NCBI RefSeq assembly: GCF_020080835.1
Contig: NC_058160.1
Span: 27,329,152-27,393,151, forward strand
Reading direction: 5' to 3'
Length of the DNA: 64,000 bases
DNA from: Cotesia glomerata
Lineage: Eukaryota > Arthropoda > Insecta > Hymenoptera > Braconidae
Position numbers and translations under genes: made by a program. Shown here piece by piece: positions 23,910 through 46,063 of the stretch. Positions within the stretch are counted from its first letter, which is position 1. Each line of letters begins with the position of its first letter. The notes under the pieces were generated by a model that was not told where the DNA came from, made no database searches, and worked only from the letters and a program-made list of their open reading frames with translations.

Positions 23910-26038
23910 TTATTTTTTCTTACGGTCTTGAGTACACTTCGGACAGTACCACTTACCCTTGGGTTTAGTGGTTAATCCAACACATGAAAAGTGGAACCAT
24001 TCGATTGGGCACTAAAAAAAACAAAAAAAATAATGTATTTTTTATACACTTAATTATTAAATTATAAAAAAAAATAACATTCAAATTGGCAAAAATTTTT
24101 AAATTTTTCTTGGTAAATATTTACAAGTAGGGTCAACCATTTTAATTTTCATTTTTTTGAACGAAATTTCTATTTGATTTTATTGATATATTTTTTTTTT
24201 TGTAAAATACATAAAAAAATGAATTAAAAAAAAAAAGTTAATAATCACAATTTTAACAAATTTATAAATTTTTTTGAAAATTGTGATATTTAACTTTTTT
24301 TTTTTTTAATTGTTCGTTTTTTTATGTACTTTTCAAAAAAAAATATATCAAAAACATCAAAGAGAGATAAAATAAAAATTTTATCCAAAAATATGAGCCA
24401 AAATTTTTTCCAACTTTTGAAGGCAAAAAAGCTATCGAAATCTTTATTTCGACATTTTTTATCATAAATGCGCCGTAAAAATAAGTAGAATAAAAAAAAT
24501 TTGAAAATGTTAATTTTTCACCTAGTTATGGCCCAAAATAGGGTTGACCCCCCATTCGTAAATAATTACTTTTTTCTTGAATAATAAACTAGGCCTAAAA
24601 AATTATTTATAAAAAATAGCACTTAAAATTTTTTAGAACTCCTAAAGATGGAATTTTTAAAATAAATTTTTTTTTATAATTTATTAATTAAAAAATTTCT
24701 AAAATAAACTAGGTCTAAAAAATTATTTATAAGAAAATTGCACTCCAAATTTTTTAGAGCTCCCAAAGATGTAATTTTTAAAACAAATTATTTTTGTTAT
24801 AATTTATTAATTAAAAAATAGTCAAGAATTTGTGAAAATTAAATTAGCCGACATTTGAAAATTTTTATAAATTATTTTATTGAAAAATAATTTGTAAAAA
24901 ACTAAAACAAAAATTTTCACTTGTAGAAAATTTTAAAAATTATACGTGGAATTTTTTAAAAATAGTTTTTTAGTTGTAATTTTTAATAAATAAATAAAAT
25001 CAAAAATTGTTGAGTGTCGGCTAACTTAATTTATGAAAATAAAGTTAGCCGACATCTAAAAATTTTTATCAATTTTTTTATTAAAGAATTATTACAAAAA
25101 AATAAAAAAAAATTTTTTTCATTCGTTAAAAACTTCCAAAACTATAAGTACAATTTTTAAAAATATTTTTTATTTATAAATTAATAAATTAAGCAAAATA
25201 AAAAAATCAAAAATGTCGGCTAGCTTTATTATTATCTTAATTTTTATCAAGAATTTTTCAATGAATTTTTAGTATGATAAAAAGACTTACATCAGGATTA
25301 TCGCATCCAATCATTTCACCATAAGAAACTTGATGACAAAGACAGTAAGTAGGTTCATTGGGATCAACAGGCATGTCTAGAACATCAGCTGGATGACCAA
25401 GTGAGGCATCGGTCTGCGCGCCGCTTCCTACAGCACCTGTCGTAGCCGAAGACACAGAGCCACCTTTCTTCTGCTTCTTCCTAATACTCTTAGACTCGTC
25501 CTCGCTGCTGGCACCAGCAGTGCCTTTCTTACGTTTTTCTTTTTCCTTCAACGATTTCTTCCTGCCTTTTTTACTCGCACCGCTCTCCTCAGCAACTCGG
25601 TTGTTATTAAGCGCCTTGTCTTGGATCTCAGCTTCGAATCTCGCCAAATCGGAGTCTAGTCTACGAATGTGCTTATCAACTAATTCATAAGTCTGTATCG
25701 CTAATTGAACTTTGTCATCGCCGTACTCTTTAGCTTTGCTAAATAAATTTTGTATATGAAGTAACTGGCCTTCATTTTTCTCACTGGAGTCTTTTTTAAT
25801 ATTTTTCAAATAATCATCAGCAAGTTTATCAATGTCTTTCATGAGCCCTTGCGCTCGGGTGTCTAAGTCACGCATCAGCCCGAAATTTCTCTGCAATTCT
25901 ATCGGCAAATGCTCTAAACCTGTTGAATTATTTTTCATTAATCATTAGTTGTTTTTATTTTTATTTATTTTTCCGTTTGTTTACTTAAAATCTATACTTA
26001 CTGTCCAAGTAATGTTCTAAGTACAATGCAGTCGTCAT
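23910..26038 (-). CDS. Ing5: Inhibitor-of-growth PHD-finger protein (ING4/ING5 type)
   Basis: Chromatin reader subunit of HBO1/MOZ-type histone acetyltransferase complexes; its PHD finger binds H3K4me3. Exons (minus): 26038-26002, 25919-25291, 24011-23910; phases join to 255 aa (human ING4 249, ING5 240). Start MTTALYLEHYLDSLEHLPIE is typical. Residues about 15-105 are the coiled ING domain (LQRNFGLMRDLDTRAQ, YGDDKVQLAIQTYELVDKHIRRLD). A Lys-rich nuclear-localisation stretch follows (KKGRKKSLKEKEKRKKG). The PHD runs from PTYCLCHQVSYGEMIGCDNPD across the intron to CPIEWFHFSCVGL and KGKWYCPKC, with all Cys4-His-Cys3 ligands present. ING4 versus ING5 cannot be decided from sequence alone; the symbol follows the fly orthologue. 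Confidence 0.94.
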
Positions 26039-26448
26039 GTTTACTATTTTATTAACGTGTAATGTGCAATAGTGCTTGTTATCGTAAACTAATTAATAAT
26101 TAACGGAATTTATTGGTACTAAACATAAATATTTGTTTGCTATTATTTAATCATCACTTTAACGTACATCGTCGAACAGCTTATGCAATTATTTTTAATT
26201 ATTATAACAAAACATACGATCGATGGCGGAAGACTGTATACTATGTGTCAGATGATTCCAGATTTATCTGAAAATATATATTCAAAATATATAATGTATG
26301 TATACATCTCATGTATGGAGGTAACAAGAGTGACGGTAACGACCGTCTGTGTATGTATGCAAGTGTCCGTGACAAGCGTCAAAATATGGTGGCGCTCCGG
26401 TAGCAAGTAAGTGGTCAAGTTTAAAAATACCGCCAAAAGTTGTTCGAG
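26039..26448. promoter_or_regulatory. ING 5' flank
   Basis: Upstream of the ING start codon. AT-rich, no convincing second gene. The short open frames here are not conserved in composition or codon use. Confidence 0.35.
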
Positions 26449-27122
26449 GGAAGTTCGAGCGAATCTAATGTAAAAAATAATTTCCAACTTTGAGCTTTGA
26501 AATTAAATATACGTATAAATAAATACGTCATTTATCTAATCCCAAAATTTAAAAAAGATTCACCGTTTAGTTACTTAGATATTAAATTTTAAAAATCACA
26601 TATTTTATCTCCTTATACACGGGCTCTTATGGCGGACAAACTTTTGTCGAGACTTTAATTATTTTTTTCAATATTAACCTCCCAACTTTAACGGATAAAA
26701 AACTATACACAAGAAACTTGGATTATTGCAAAATATAAAAACAATTTAATAATAATACATTACCGATATAATTTTTGAAATATTTAAAGTCAAATTTTAT
26801 GTTTGTAACTCGCTTATCGTCAGCCATTTATTCGAATAAACATTTGACAACATCGCGTCAACAACTGAGAAAAAAGAAAAGGATAGAAATATAGTTACAG
26901 AGAGAGAAATGTTTAACTCACACACTCATCTACGTCTCAGTTATGGGTATAATCAAGCGCACTATTGCCAAATCTGTTTATTTATTCCGGCAAGTAATAA
27001 ATACCAAAGTCATTTTATTACTTTACTTTATTAAATAAGTAAAAATTATCAATTATTAAATTGTTTAAATTATTTTAAATTAAAATAAAGAATTTTGACT
27101 CATTAGTTACGCTCGAACTTCC
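26449..27122. mobile_element. TTAA-type TIR element, copy A
   Basis: Starts GGAAGTTCGAGCGAATCTAA and ends ATTAGTTACGCTCGAACTTCC, followed by TTAA. Terminal inverted repeats are about 13 nt. Shares its whole length, in opposite orientation, with 30389-31109 (e.g. GGGCTCTTATGGCGGACAAA, CGCTTATCGTCAGCCATTTA). No open frame, so non-autonomous. The TTAA at the ends suggests a piggyBac-type mover; that part is inference. Confidence 0.8.
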
Positions 27123-27948
27123 TTAAATAATCTCAAAATTTTATAACATTAAAGTTAACAGTCACTTTTGATAATTTTTTAATTTTATTTAAGATATAAA
27201 TTTTTTCTGAAAAATTATTTTTAAAAAATTGCATTTATGATTTTTTTAAATTTCTACATATCATTTTTTTTTTTTTTTTTTCATTTTTTTTGCCATAATT
27301 TATGTGAAAATTAAGTTAGCCGACTTTTAAAAATTTTTAGAATTTTTTTTTATTGAAAAAATCATTACAGAAAAATAAAAAAAAAATTTTCATTTGTAAA
27401 AAACTTGAAAAACTATAAGTGCAATTTTTTAAAAATATTTTTTAGTTCTAATTTAATAAATGAAAAATAATCAAAAAATTAAAAATGTCCGCTAACTTTA
27501 GTATCATATAATTTATTAGTTAAAAAAATTCTAAAAATGATTAAATATCTGCTAAATTAATTTTCATCAAAATTTTTGGATTGTTTTTTTTTTAATAATT
27601 GAAACACAAATTTTGAAGAAATCAAAAAAAAATTTTTTTTTAATTCTATTTGTTGAATGTAATTTTTGTAAGTAAATTTTTCCTACTAATTTATTTATTA
27701 AAGACAATGACACTGAAGTTGAGAAACATTAGAAATTTTTTTATAATTTCAAAGCAATAAAAATTATTATGAAAAAAATTTAATAAAAAAATTCCACTTG
27801 TGAAAATTAAAAAAAAATAGTAAAAATTTTTAAGAGCATTTTTTTTTATTGTAATTGATTTGTTATAAAATTAATAGTATTTATTATCAATTGATTATTA
27901 TTTATTATTTATAGATCATTTCTTTCCATGTAATTTTCATGTCAACAG

Positions 27949-28095
27949 CCCAAAAAAATTATTGAATTAGAAAGTTTCTTTTATCAGAATGGAAGAATAA
28001 ATTTCAATGACATTAAAGATAAATGTCTAAGTAACGCTAGATTACTGCTTTGGAATGAATTATTCGATGAAGACAAATTTAATTTCTGTGAGTAA
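27949..28095 (+). other. Unassigned open frame, possible terminal exon or gene remnant
   Basis: After an acceptor-like CATGTCAACAG there are 48 sense codons to a stop: starts PKKIIELESFFYQNGRINFN and ends LFDEDKFNFCE. Composition looks protein-like (amphipathic, mixed) and not like the surrounding AT filler. There is no ATG in frame upstream (TAA at 27931). I do not recognise it. It lies in the same insertion-rich block as the PTP and could be an exon of an unseen gene, or debris carried in with that block. Confidence 0.3.
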
Positions 28096-28385
28096 TTATT
28101 TCCGGGTATACGAGATGTTACTGTAACAGTGATATAATTTATTTATAGATTACTTCACCATATAAGCCTATTGTGCTTAATCACCAGAGATAAAGTAATA
28201 TTAAAACTAATTCAATGACAATTGTTGATAATATTGAAGCCAATAATTAAATTGTTCATTTTCTTCGACGTTTTATATTATTTTAACTTCTGTTCCCAAG
28301 AAAAAAATTGAAAATCTAGAATAAAATGTTTCTTCTTTGAAAAGTAGATAGATAAATAGATAGATATATATATATTTATTCGTCC

Positions 28386-28425
28386 TTAGAGCCGAAGCTC
28401 CCTCAAGGCCATCAATAAGCAATAC

Positions 28426-28503
<78 letters not shown>

Positions 28504-29258
28504 ATGTATAAATGAAGCTTAGCAACTGTTATAGGCAATGAAATTGTACGGTTAGCATAATACTCTGAAATAGAATTGTCCATTGCGCAAAACACTTCCG
28601 CTGCTCTAAAACCAGAAGTACAATGTACAACTATAGGAGGCGTGTAATCACGAACTCTTTTATACAATAGATTATTTTTTTTTGTTTCAGAAACTGATCT
28701 TATATCATGAATAAAATTACAGAAGTCAATCATTCCTTGAATGGTGCAAAACTGAACCCAATCTATGCAAGCGTAGTGGATTACTTCAAGAAATTCACCC
28801 GTTGCATCGTTAGTAACGTTAAGAGTAGTCACCTTGTAATTCGGAAAAGATTTTACTTTAACCGTTTCAATTCTAAACGGCCTCACAGTTTTCACAACCC
28901 CTACATCACTTTCCCAGTATTTGTAAAACTGTTCTTGACTATCTTTACACAGCATGACGATGATGCGGACTCGATGCTTCAAAATGATCCTCCAGAATTC
29001 AAACTCCGTTTTTTCTCGAGGAGCTTGAGTGCAGATGAATCTTCTCTTCTGTGCCCAACCATTTAAGTAGTTAGCGCTAATTTTACCTCCAGACTTATTT
29101 TCCTGGGGAAGAATGGGAGCTTCAACGTTTCCAACATCACATTGTTCTTTGCGTATCACCTCATTAAATTCTCGGTTAAGAATTTGCAGAAGATTTCTTC
29201 TTCTTATAAATTTGATGAATTCTTGGGGGTTGAGTGACTTTGAGTCTCTGCAACCCAT
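28386..29258 (-). pseudogene. Bracovirus-type protein tyrosine phosphatase, degenerate and 3'-truncated
   Basis: Single-exon PTP-domain gene of the type packaged in bracovirus particles of braconid wasps. It starts MGCRDSKSLNPQEF at 29258; a slightly longer frame starts 12 nt upstream. Recognisable PTP blocks: ANYLNGW, the FICTQAPREKTEFEFW block, and a P-loop region at about 28583-28635. Key catalytic features are lost. The P-loop reads HCTSGFRAAE, with only four residues between Cys and Arg where active PTPs have five. The WPD general-acid motif reads WVQ. The frame runs into a (TA)n tract at about 28424-28495, so the last helices of the domain are missing. It is either a pseudogene or a catalytically dead truncated product. 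No second exon seen. Family assignment is firm; viral versus wasp-chromosomal origin is inference. Confidence 0.8.
28424..28495. repeat. (TA)n microsatellite at the PTP 3' end
   Basis: Uninterrupted TA dinucleotides for about 70 nt. The PTP frame reads through it as an Ile-Tyr run. Similar tracts lie at about 29671-29733, 31504-31579, 40441-40560 and 58170-58220. Confidence 0.9.
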
Positions 29259-29666
29259 TTTTATTCTCAATTATTAATAAACTGGACCAAAAAACTCTTT
29301 GCGAAGTAAGTCCAAAACTCGTATGTGATAAAAAATAATATAATAAAATATTTTTTTGTTCCAAAACGTCCGGTCGGTTCCATAAACGGGAATAATATGA
29401 AGGGATGTTTCATGGGGAGCTTTTTATATCCATTACCTTTTAGCTTACTAGTTGTTGCTTAATAAGTTAAGTGTTGGAGACATTTAATCTAGCCATAATA
29501 GATTATCGTTAGAATTTTCCACCTATCTAGTCAATTGATGAAACCTATCTCTTATGGTGGTTAATTCATTAGTCTACAAACGGAAATCTGCATACTTTAG
29601 GTTCTCGAAAACACCTAATAATCCATTATCTTATTAAATTAAGACTTTGTGAGCTAACTATTTATC

Positions 29667-29737
<71 letters not shown>

Positions 29738-30388
29738 GTAATTTTTCCAGTTTTTTCATTCATACCACGATGTATTAACTAGAAAGTTTTAACAAAAAAA
29801 ATATTCTTCTTATAAAAAGTGTGAAAAAGAAGAGCGCAGGCAAATCGGGCTGCTCAAAAATTAACTGCAAATTTGATTAAATCAGATACATTGCTTGAAA
29901 CTTAATTGTAATTTAGAAATAAGCGTAAATTAATTTTTGTACCGTAAGTGAATCATATATAAATTTCCAATTAAAAAAAAGTTTGATTTATTGTTAAATC
30001 CATTTTAAACAGAAAAAAATGATTAAACATCACCTTATATCATCGGTTCGAGTTGAAAACACATGATAGTACGGCCGCCGTATGACGACAATTTACAGCC
30101 ATACATTGGCTAGACGATCACCGATGTACGCTCACTAGAAGAGATATCTAACAGAATTTTAATTAATCACTTTTAGGAATTTTATGAATTGAAACGTTTA
30201 TTTAAGCTGGATGACATTAAAACAGATATAATATACTTAGTACTTTTATCTCAGATAAAATTTTATTCCGGATTGAAAAACTGGCCCTAAAAGTATTTAT
30301 TATTGTAATTGAATTGTTAAAAAAACTTTAAAAATTGACAGCTGACAGCTGACTTCAGTATTATGTTTAATTTACTATCCTGCTTTAA
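29259..30388. other. PTP upstream region
   Basis: Contains a (TA)n tract (29671-29733) and otherwise unique AT-rich sequence. A small GC-richer patch near 30060-30130 includes CGGCCGCCGTATGACGAC. No other open frame supported. I looked for a bracovirus circle-junction repeat and could not support one. Confidence 0.35.
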
Positions 30389-31109
30389 GGAAGTTCGAAC
30401 GTAACTAATGAGTCAAAATAGTGTTAAAATTTTTTTTTAATTTTAGTTCTCCCAATATCCGTCAAAATTCTTTATTTTAATTTAAAATAATTTAAACAAT
30501 TTAATAATTGATAATTTTTACTTATTTAATAAAGTAAAGTAATAAAATGACTGGTATTTATTACTTGCCGGAATAAATAAACAGATTTGGCAATAGTGCG
30601 CTTGATTATAACCATAACTGAGACGTAGATGAGTGAGTGAGTTAAACATTTCTCTCTCTGTAACTATATTTCTATCCTTTTGTTTTTTCTCAGCTGATGA
30701 CGCGATGTTGTCAAATCTTTATTCGAATAAATGGCTGACGATAAGCGAGTTACAAACATAAAATTTGACTTTAAATATTTCAAAAATTATATCGGTAATG
30801 TATTATTATTAAATTGTTTTTATATTTTGCAATAATCCAAGTTTCTTGTGTATAGTTTTTTATCCGTTAAAGTTGGGAGGTTAATATTGAAAAAAATAAT
30901 TAAAGTCTCGACAAAAGTTTGTCCGCCATAAGAGCCCGTGTATAAGGAGATAAAATATGTGATTTTTAAAATTTAATATCTAAGTAACTAAACGGTGAAT
31001 CTTTTTTAAATTTTGGAATTAGATAAATGACGTATTTATTTATACGTATATTTAATTTCAAAGCTCAAAGTTGGAAATTATTTTTTACATTAGATTCGCT
31101 CGAACTTCC
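30389..31109. mobile_element. TTAA-type TIR element, copy B (inverted relative to copy A)
   Basis: Flanked on both sides by TTAA: CTTTAA|GGAAGTTCGAACG at the left and CGCTCGAACTTCC|TTAA at the right. Its interior is the reverse complement of 26449-27122, including TTTGTCCGCCATAAGAGCCC and CAAGTTTCTTGTGTATAG. About 45 nt longer than copy A near its left end. Confidence 0.82.
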
Positions 31110-31126
31110 TTAACAGCCGAGACCAG

Positions 31127-31276
31127 TGATTGCAGTTTCAATCGGCTTAGCGAAACGAATGGAAATTTTGAAAAAACGTTTTTAGAGATAATAGATAATT
31201 TAATAAACTATTTCACCACAAAGCGTTTTTTTCAAAAATTTCATTCGTTTCGTGAAACCAATCGAAACTGCAATTG
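31127..31276. repeat. Short foldback
   Basis: GATTGCAGTTTCAATCGG..GAAACGAATGGAAATTTTG at the left pairs with its reverse complement near 31215-31275 (CAAAAATTTCATTCGTTTC..AATCGAAACTGCAAT). The arms are about 50 nt with an AT-rich loop. Confidence 0.65.
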
Positions 31277-31384
31277 CTCTGCTGTTGGGAGTGCGACAGA
31301 GATAGTTCCGTTGAACTCCGTGAGAGCAAAGCGAGAAAAAGATGGTCTCGCCTGTTAATAACAATTCACTTAAAAATTATAATT

Positions 31385-31516
31385 TTTAGTAGATTTCATA
31401 GAAATCTAACTATTGCATTGGTCCTCATGACGGAACTTTTGAAAAATTTTGCTATATTTCGACTCAGCTCGTCAAGCGAATTCAGAAAATGCATATGGTT
31501 CAAAAGTTTATATATA

Positions 31517-31581
<65 letters not shown>

Positions 31582-31930
31582 GGGATATAACGCGGCTTGT
31601 CAGGACGATAGCGTCGCCAATTTACAACGGATCTCTACCAAACTCAACATACTTATTCTACAGATAAATACCAAAGTCAAGTTCGAAGATGAGCTTAATC
31701 GGTCAAGTAATTTAGAAATACGAGGATTTCAAAATTTTGAAAATCATAAAAATTCATATTTCTTCACTTTCTTACTCGAATAACTTTCGAATGGGATAAC
31801 TTATTGAAATTTTATAAAATGCATCTGAAAGCTCTTTAAATAAGCTTCTCAATTTGAGTACAATATCATATGTGTAGTCTTAAAATTATGTCCTATTCCG
31901 CTATGCCAATTATGAAATTTGCTATTGCAC
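31385..31930. repeat. Dispersed repeat, second copy
   Basis: Shares AGAAATCTAACTATTGCATT, CTCATGACGGAACTTTTGA and AAGTTCGAAGATGAGC with 5730-6600. A (TA)n tract has expanded in its middle (31504-31579). No coding signal. Confidence 0.55.
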
Positions 31931-32636
31931 TGGCTTTAAAATTTTTCCGTTGATATATATTTTTGTCGATTGCATAGAAGTTAAAAACCCTAGTTTTGTA
32001 TACAATCCTCGTTATATTTTTTTTCTATTCATGATGAAATCTACTTCTATTTCGGCTGCCGAATGGTCTTTTTTAATATATATTATTATAAAATTATCAG
32101 TGACATTGTTGACTAGAGAGCCAATCGTCGGTAACTAACCAATAGTCTTTCAGCGCCATCTGTCAAAAAGAAAAGCAACTAAATTTCATTCATCGCTGAA
32201 AACGCTGAAAATATGCTCCAAGGTAAGGTGGCTATCAGGGTACTCGACAATCAACCAATCGTAATCAAGAAATAGTACTACATACTATGATAGATATACA
32301 CAAGTTACAAGTAAGTACTTATGTATATACAGATGTAAGCTTGTAAGCTTGTATATAAATCCGACTTATATATTTGACGTCTACATTTATAGAATGATTA
32401 TACCTATGTAAATACATCTACAAACACGTTATTTGTCGCTAAAGTTACACATATAAGTACTACCAGTAGTTTCTGTTAATATAGTGACGTTTGGATTAAG
32501 TTTTAAAGAATTCATCACCAACAGTTGAACATTTTTAGTGCTTCATACTGATGAAGATGACTTGTTACGAGGTTACTGATTATTTAAAACGGACTAGAAA
32601 CATAAATAGTTATCGTGGATAGCGACCGGCGCGAAA

Positions 32637-44632
<11,996 letters not shown>

Positions 44633-44725
44633 TTAATGGTTACTTTTTAATTATTAATTACTCATTATTAATTGTTAAATTGTAAATATTTTATATATAA
44701 ATAATTATTTAGTGTATAAATTAAT

Positions 44726-44731
44726 AATAAA
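44726..44731 (+). terminator. Probable rictor polyadenylation signal
   Basis: AATAAA about 95 bp after the rictor stop, followed by an A-rich run. Modest support given base composition. Confidence 0.4.
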
Positions 44732-44850
44732 AAAAAACTTGTCACTGCCAAAAACTAAATCGTGGTTTTTTTATCTGCAATTTGTAAATTATACATTATT
44801 TTAATTTTTAATTAATATAGCTACAATTTTAATTAATTAAAGTTTTATAA

Positions 44851-45175
44851 TCTATATTATTAAGAGAATAATAAAAATTTTGTCTCCAGGATAGTCGTAT
44901 AATAAATTCGGTTTTTTTTAATGAAATTTAGTGTCATTGCTGAGGTCTTAAGTTGAATTTGTGCCTTTTCAACGTCTTATATCATTCTCACCGATAGTCA
45001 ATTTATGACGATAAGTATTAAGGCTGCATTCGAAAATATCTCTAGATATATAATTAAGAAATGACTTTGTATCTTGTGAACTATTGATATTTTTAAAGAT
45101 AAAAGCTCATTTTGACATTACACTCATTGAGACCTTTCATTTGAGTACCCACATCAATTTTTCATATATTTTATA

Positions 45176-45238
<63 letters not shown>

Positions 45239-45691
45239 GTAATATATATCAAAAATGCATGTGGGTACTCAAATGAAAGCTCTTGATGAGTGTAACATCG
45301 GGATGAGCTTACATCTTTAAGAACGTCAATAGTTAAGAAATGACCTTGTATCTTGTGAAATATTGACATTTTTAAAGATATAAGCTCACCCCGACATTAC
45401 ACTTATCAAGACCTTTCATTTGAGTACCGATATTAATTTTTCATATATTTTATATATTTATAATATTACATATTTGTATATATGAGAAATATATAAAAAA
45501 TGCATGTGGGTACCCAAATGAAAGCTCTTGATCAGTGTAAAATCAGAATGAGCTTATATCCTTAAAAACGTCAATAGTTAAGAAAGTACAGTGCAATTTA
45601 ACAAAATTTATTATTTAATACAGCAAAATTTTTGTTTATTTATAATTCACAAGTTACAGCAGTCACATATTAGTGACTGCAAGGTTGCTCG
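44851..45691 (+). mobile_element. Helitron copy H4, abutting secreted-gene copy 1
   Basis: 5' end A|TCTATATTATTAAGAGAATA. 3' end GCAGTCACATATTAGTGACTGC, then AAGGTTGCTCG|T (CTCG instead of CTAG). Two hairpin units inside. Its 3' end lies 47 bp from the stop codon of gene copy 1. The corresponding copy H7 ends at the same relative site beside gene copy 3. Confidence 0.8.
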
Positions 45692-45737
45692 TTATTGTTA
45701 ATGTTTTATTTAAAAACTTTTTTTTAATCATGATTAT

Positions 45738-46027
45738 TTATAATTCGTAATCACTGATATTAAAATTGAATGGAGAATCAGCCAATTTAAATGCCAAAAA
45801 TCCTCCAAAACTTGGATATCCTTTATAATATAATCCTAAGCCTCCCAAAGGTACATCAGATGTCAGATCTTGTGAATCAAAAAATGGAAGTATAGGTATA
45901 TTTGTAAATTTATGTGAATGTATTCCTACAGTCAAATCGACATAGTTTCTACCCGATCGACTTAGATTTTTATTTTGCCAAGATAGTTCTGCTGAATTAT
46001 GAAAATCTTCCAGTGGTATGTTTTCTC

Positions 46028-46063
<36 letters not shown>

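Noticed and set aside
28707..29066. 119-codon frame antisense to the PTP
   Set aside because: Shadow of the PTP frame on the opposite strand; it has no independent support.
26449..31109. A complete bracovirus proviral segment around the PTP
   Set aside because: I could not identify circle-junction repeats or a second recognisable viral gene, so only the PTP itself is called.
31274..31783. Frames with long Ile-Tyr runs (also at 31449, 40333, 40377, 45154, 55624, 58111)
   Set aside because: They are created by (TA)n tracts; there is no homology or codon signal outside the tract.
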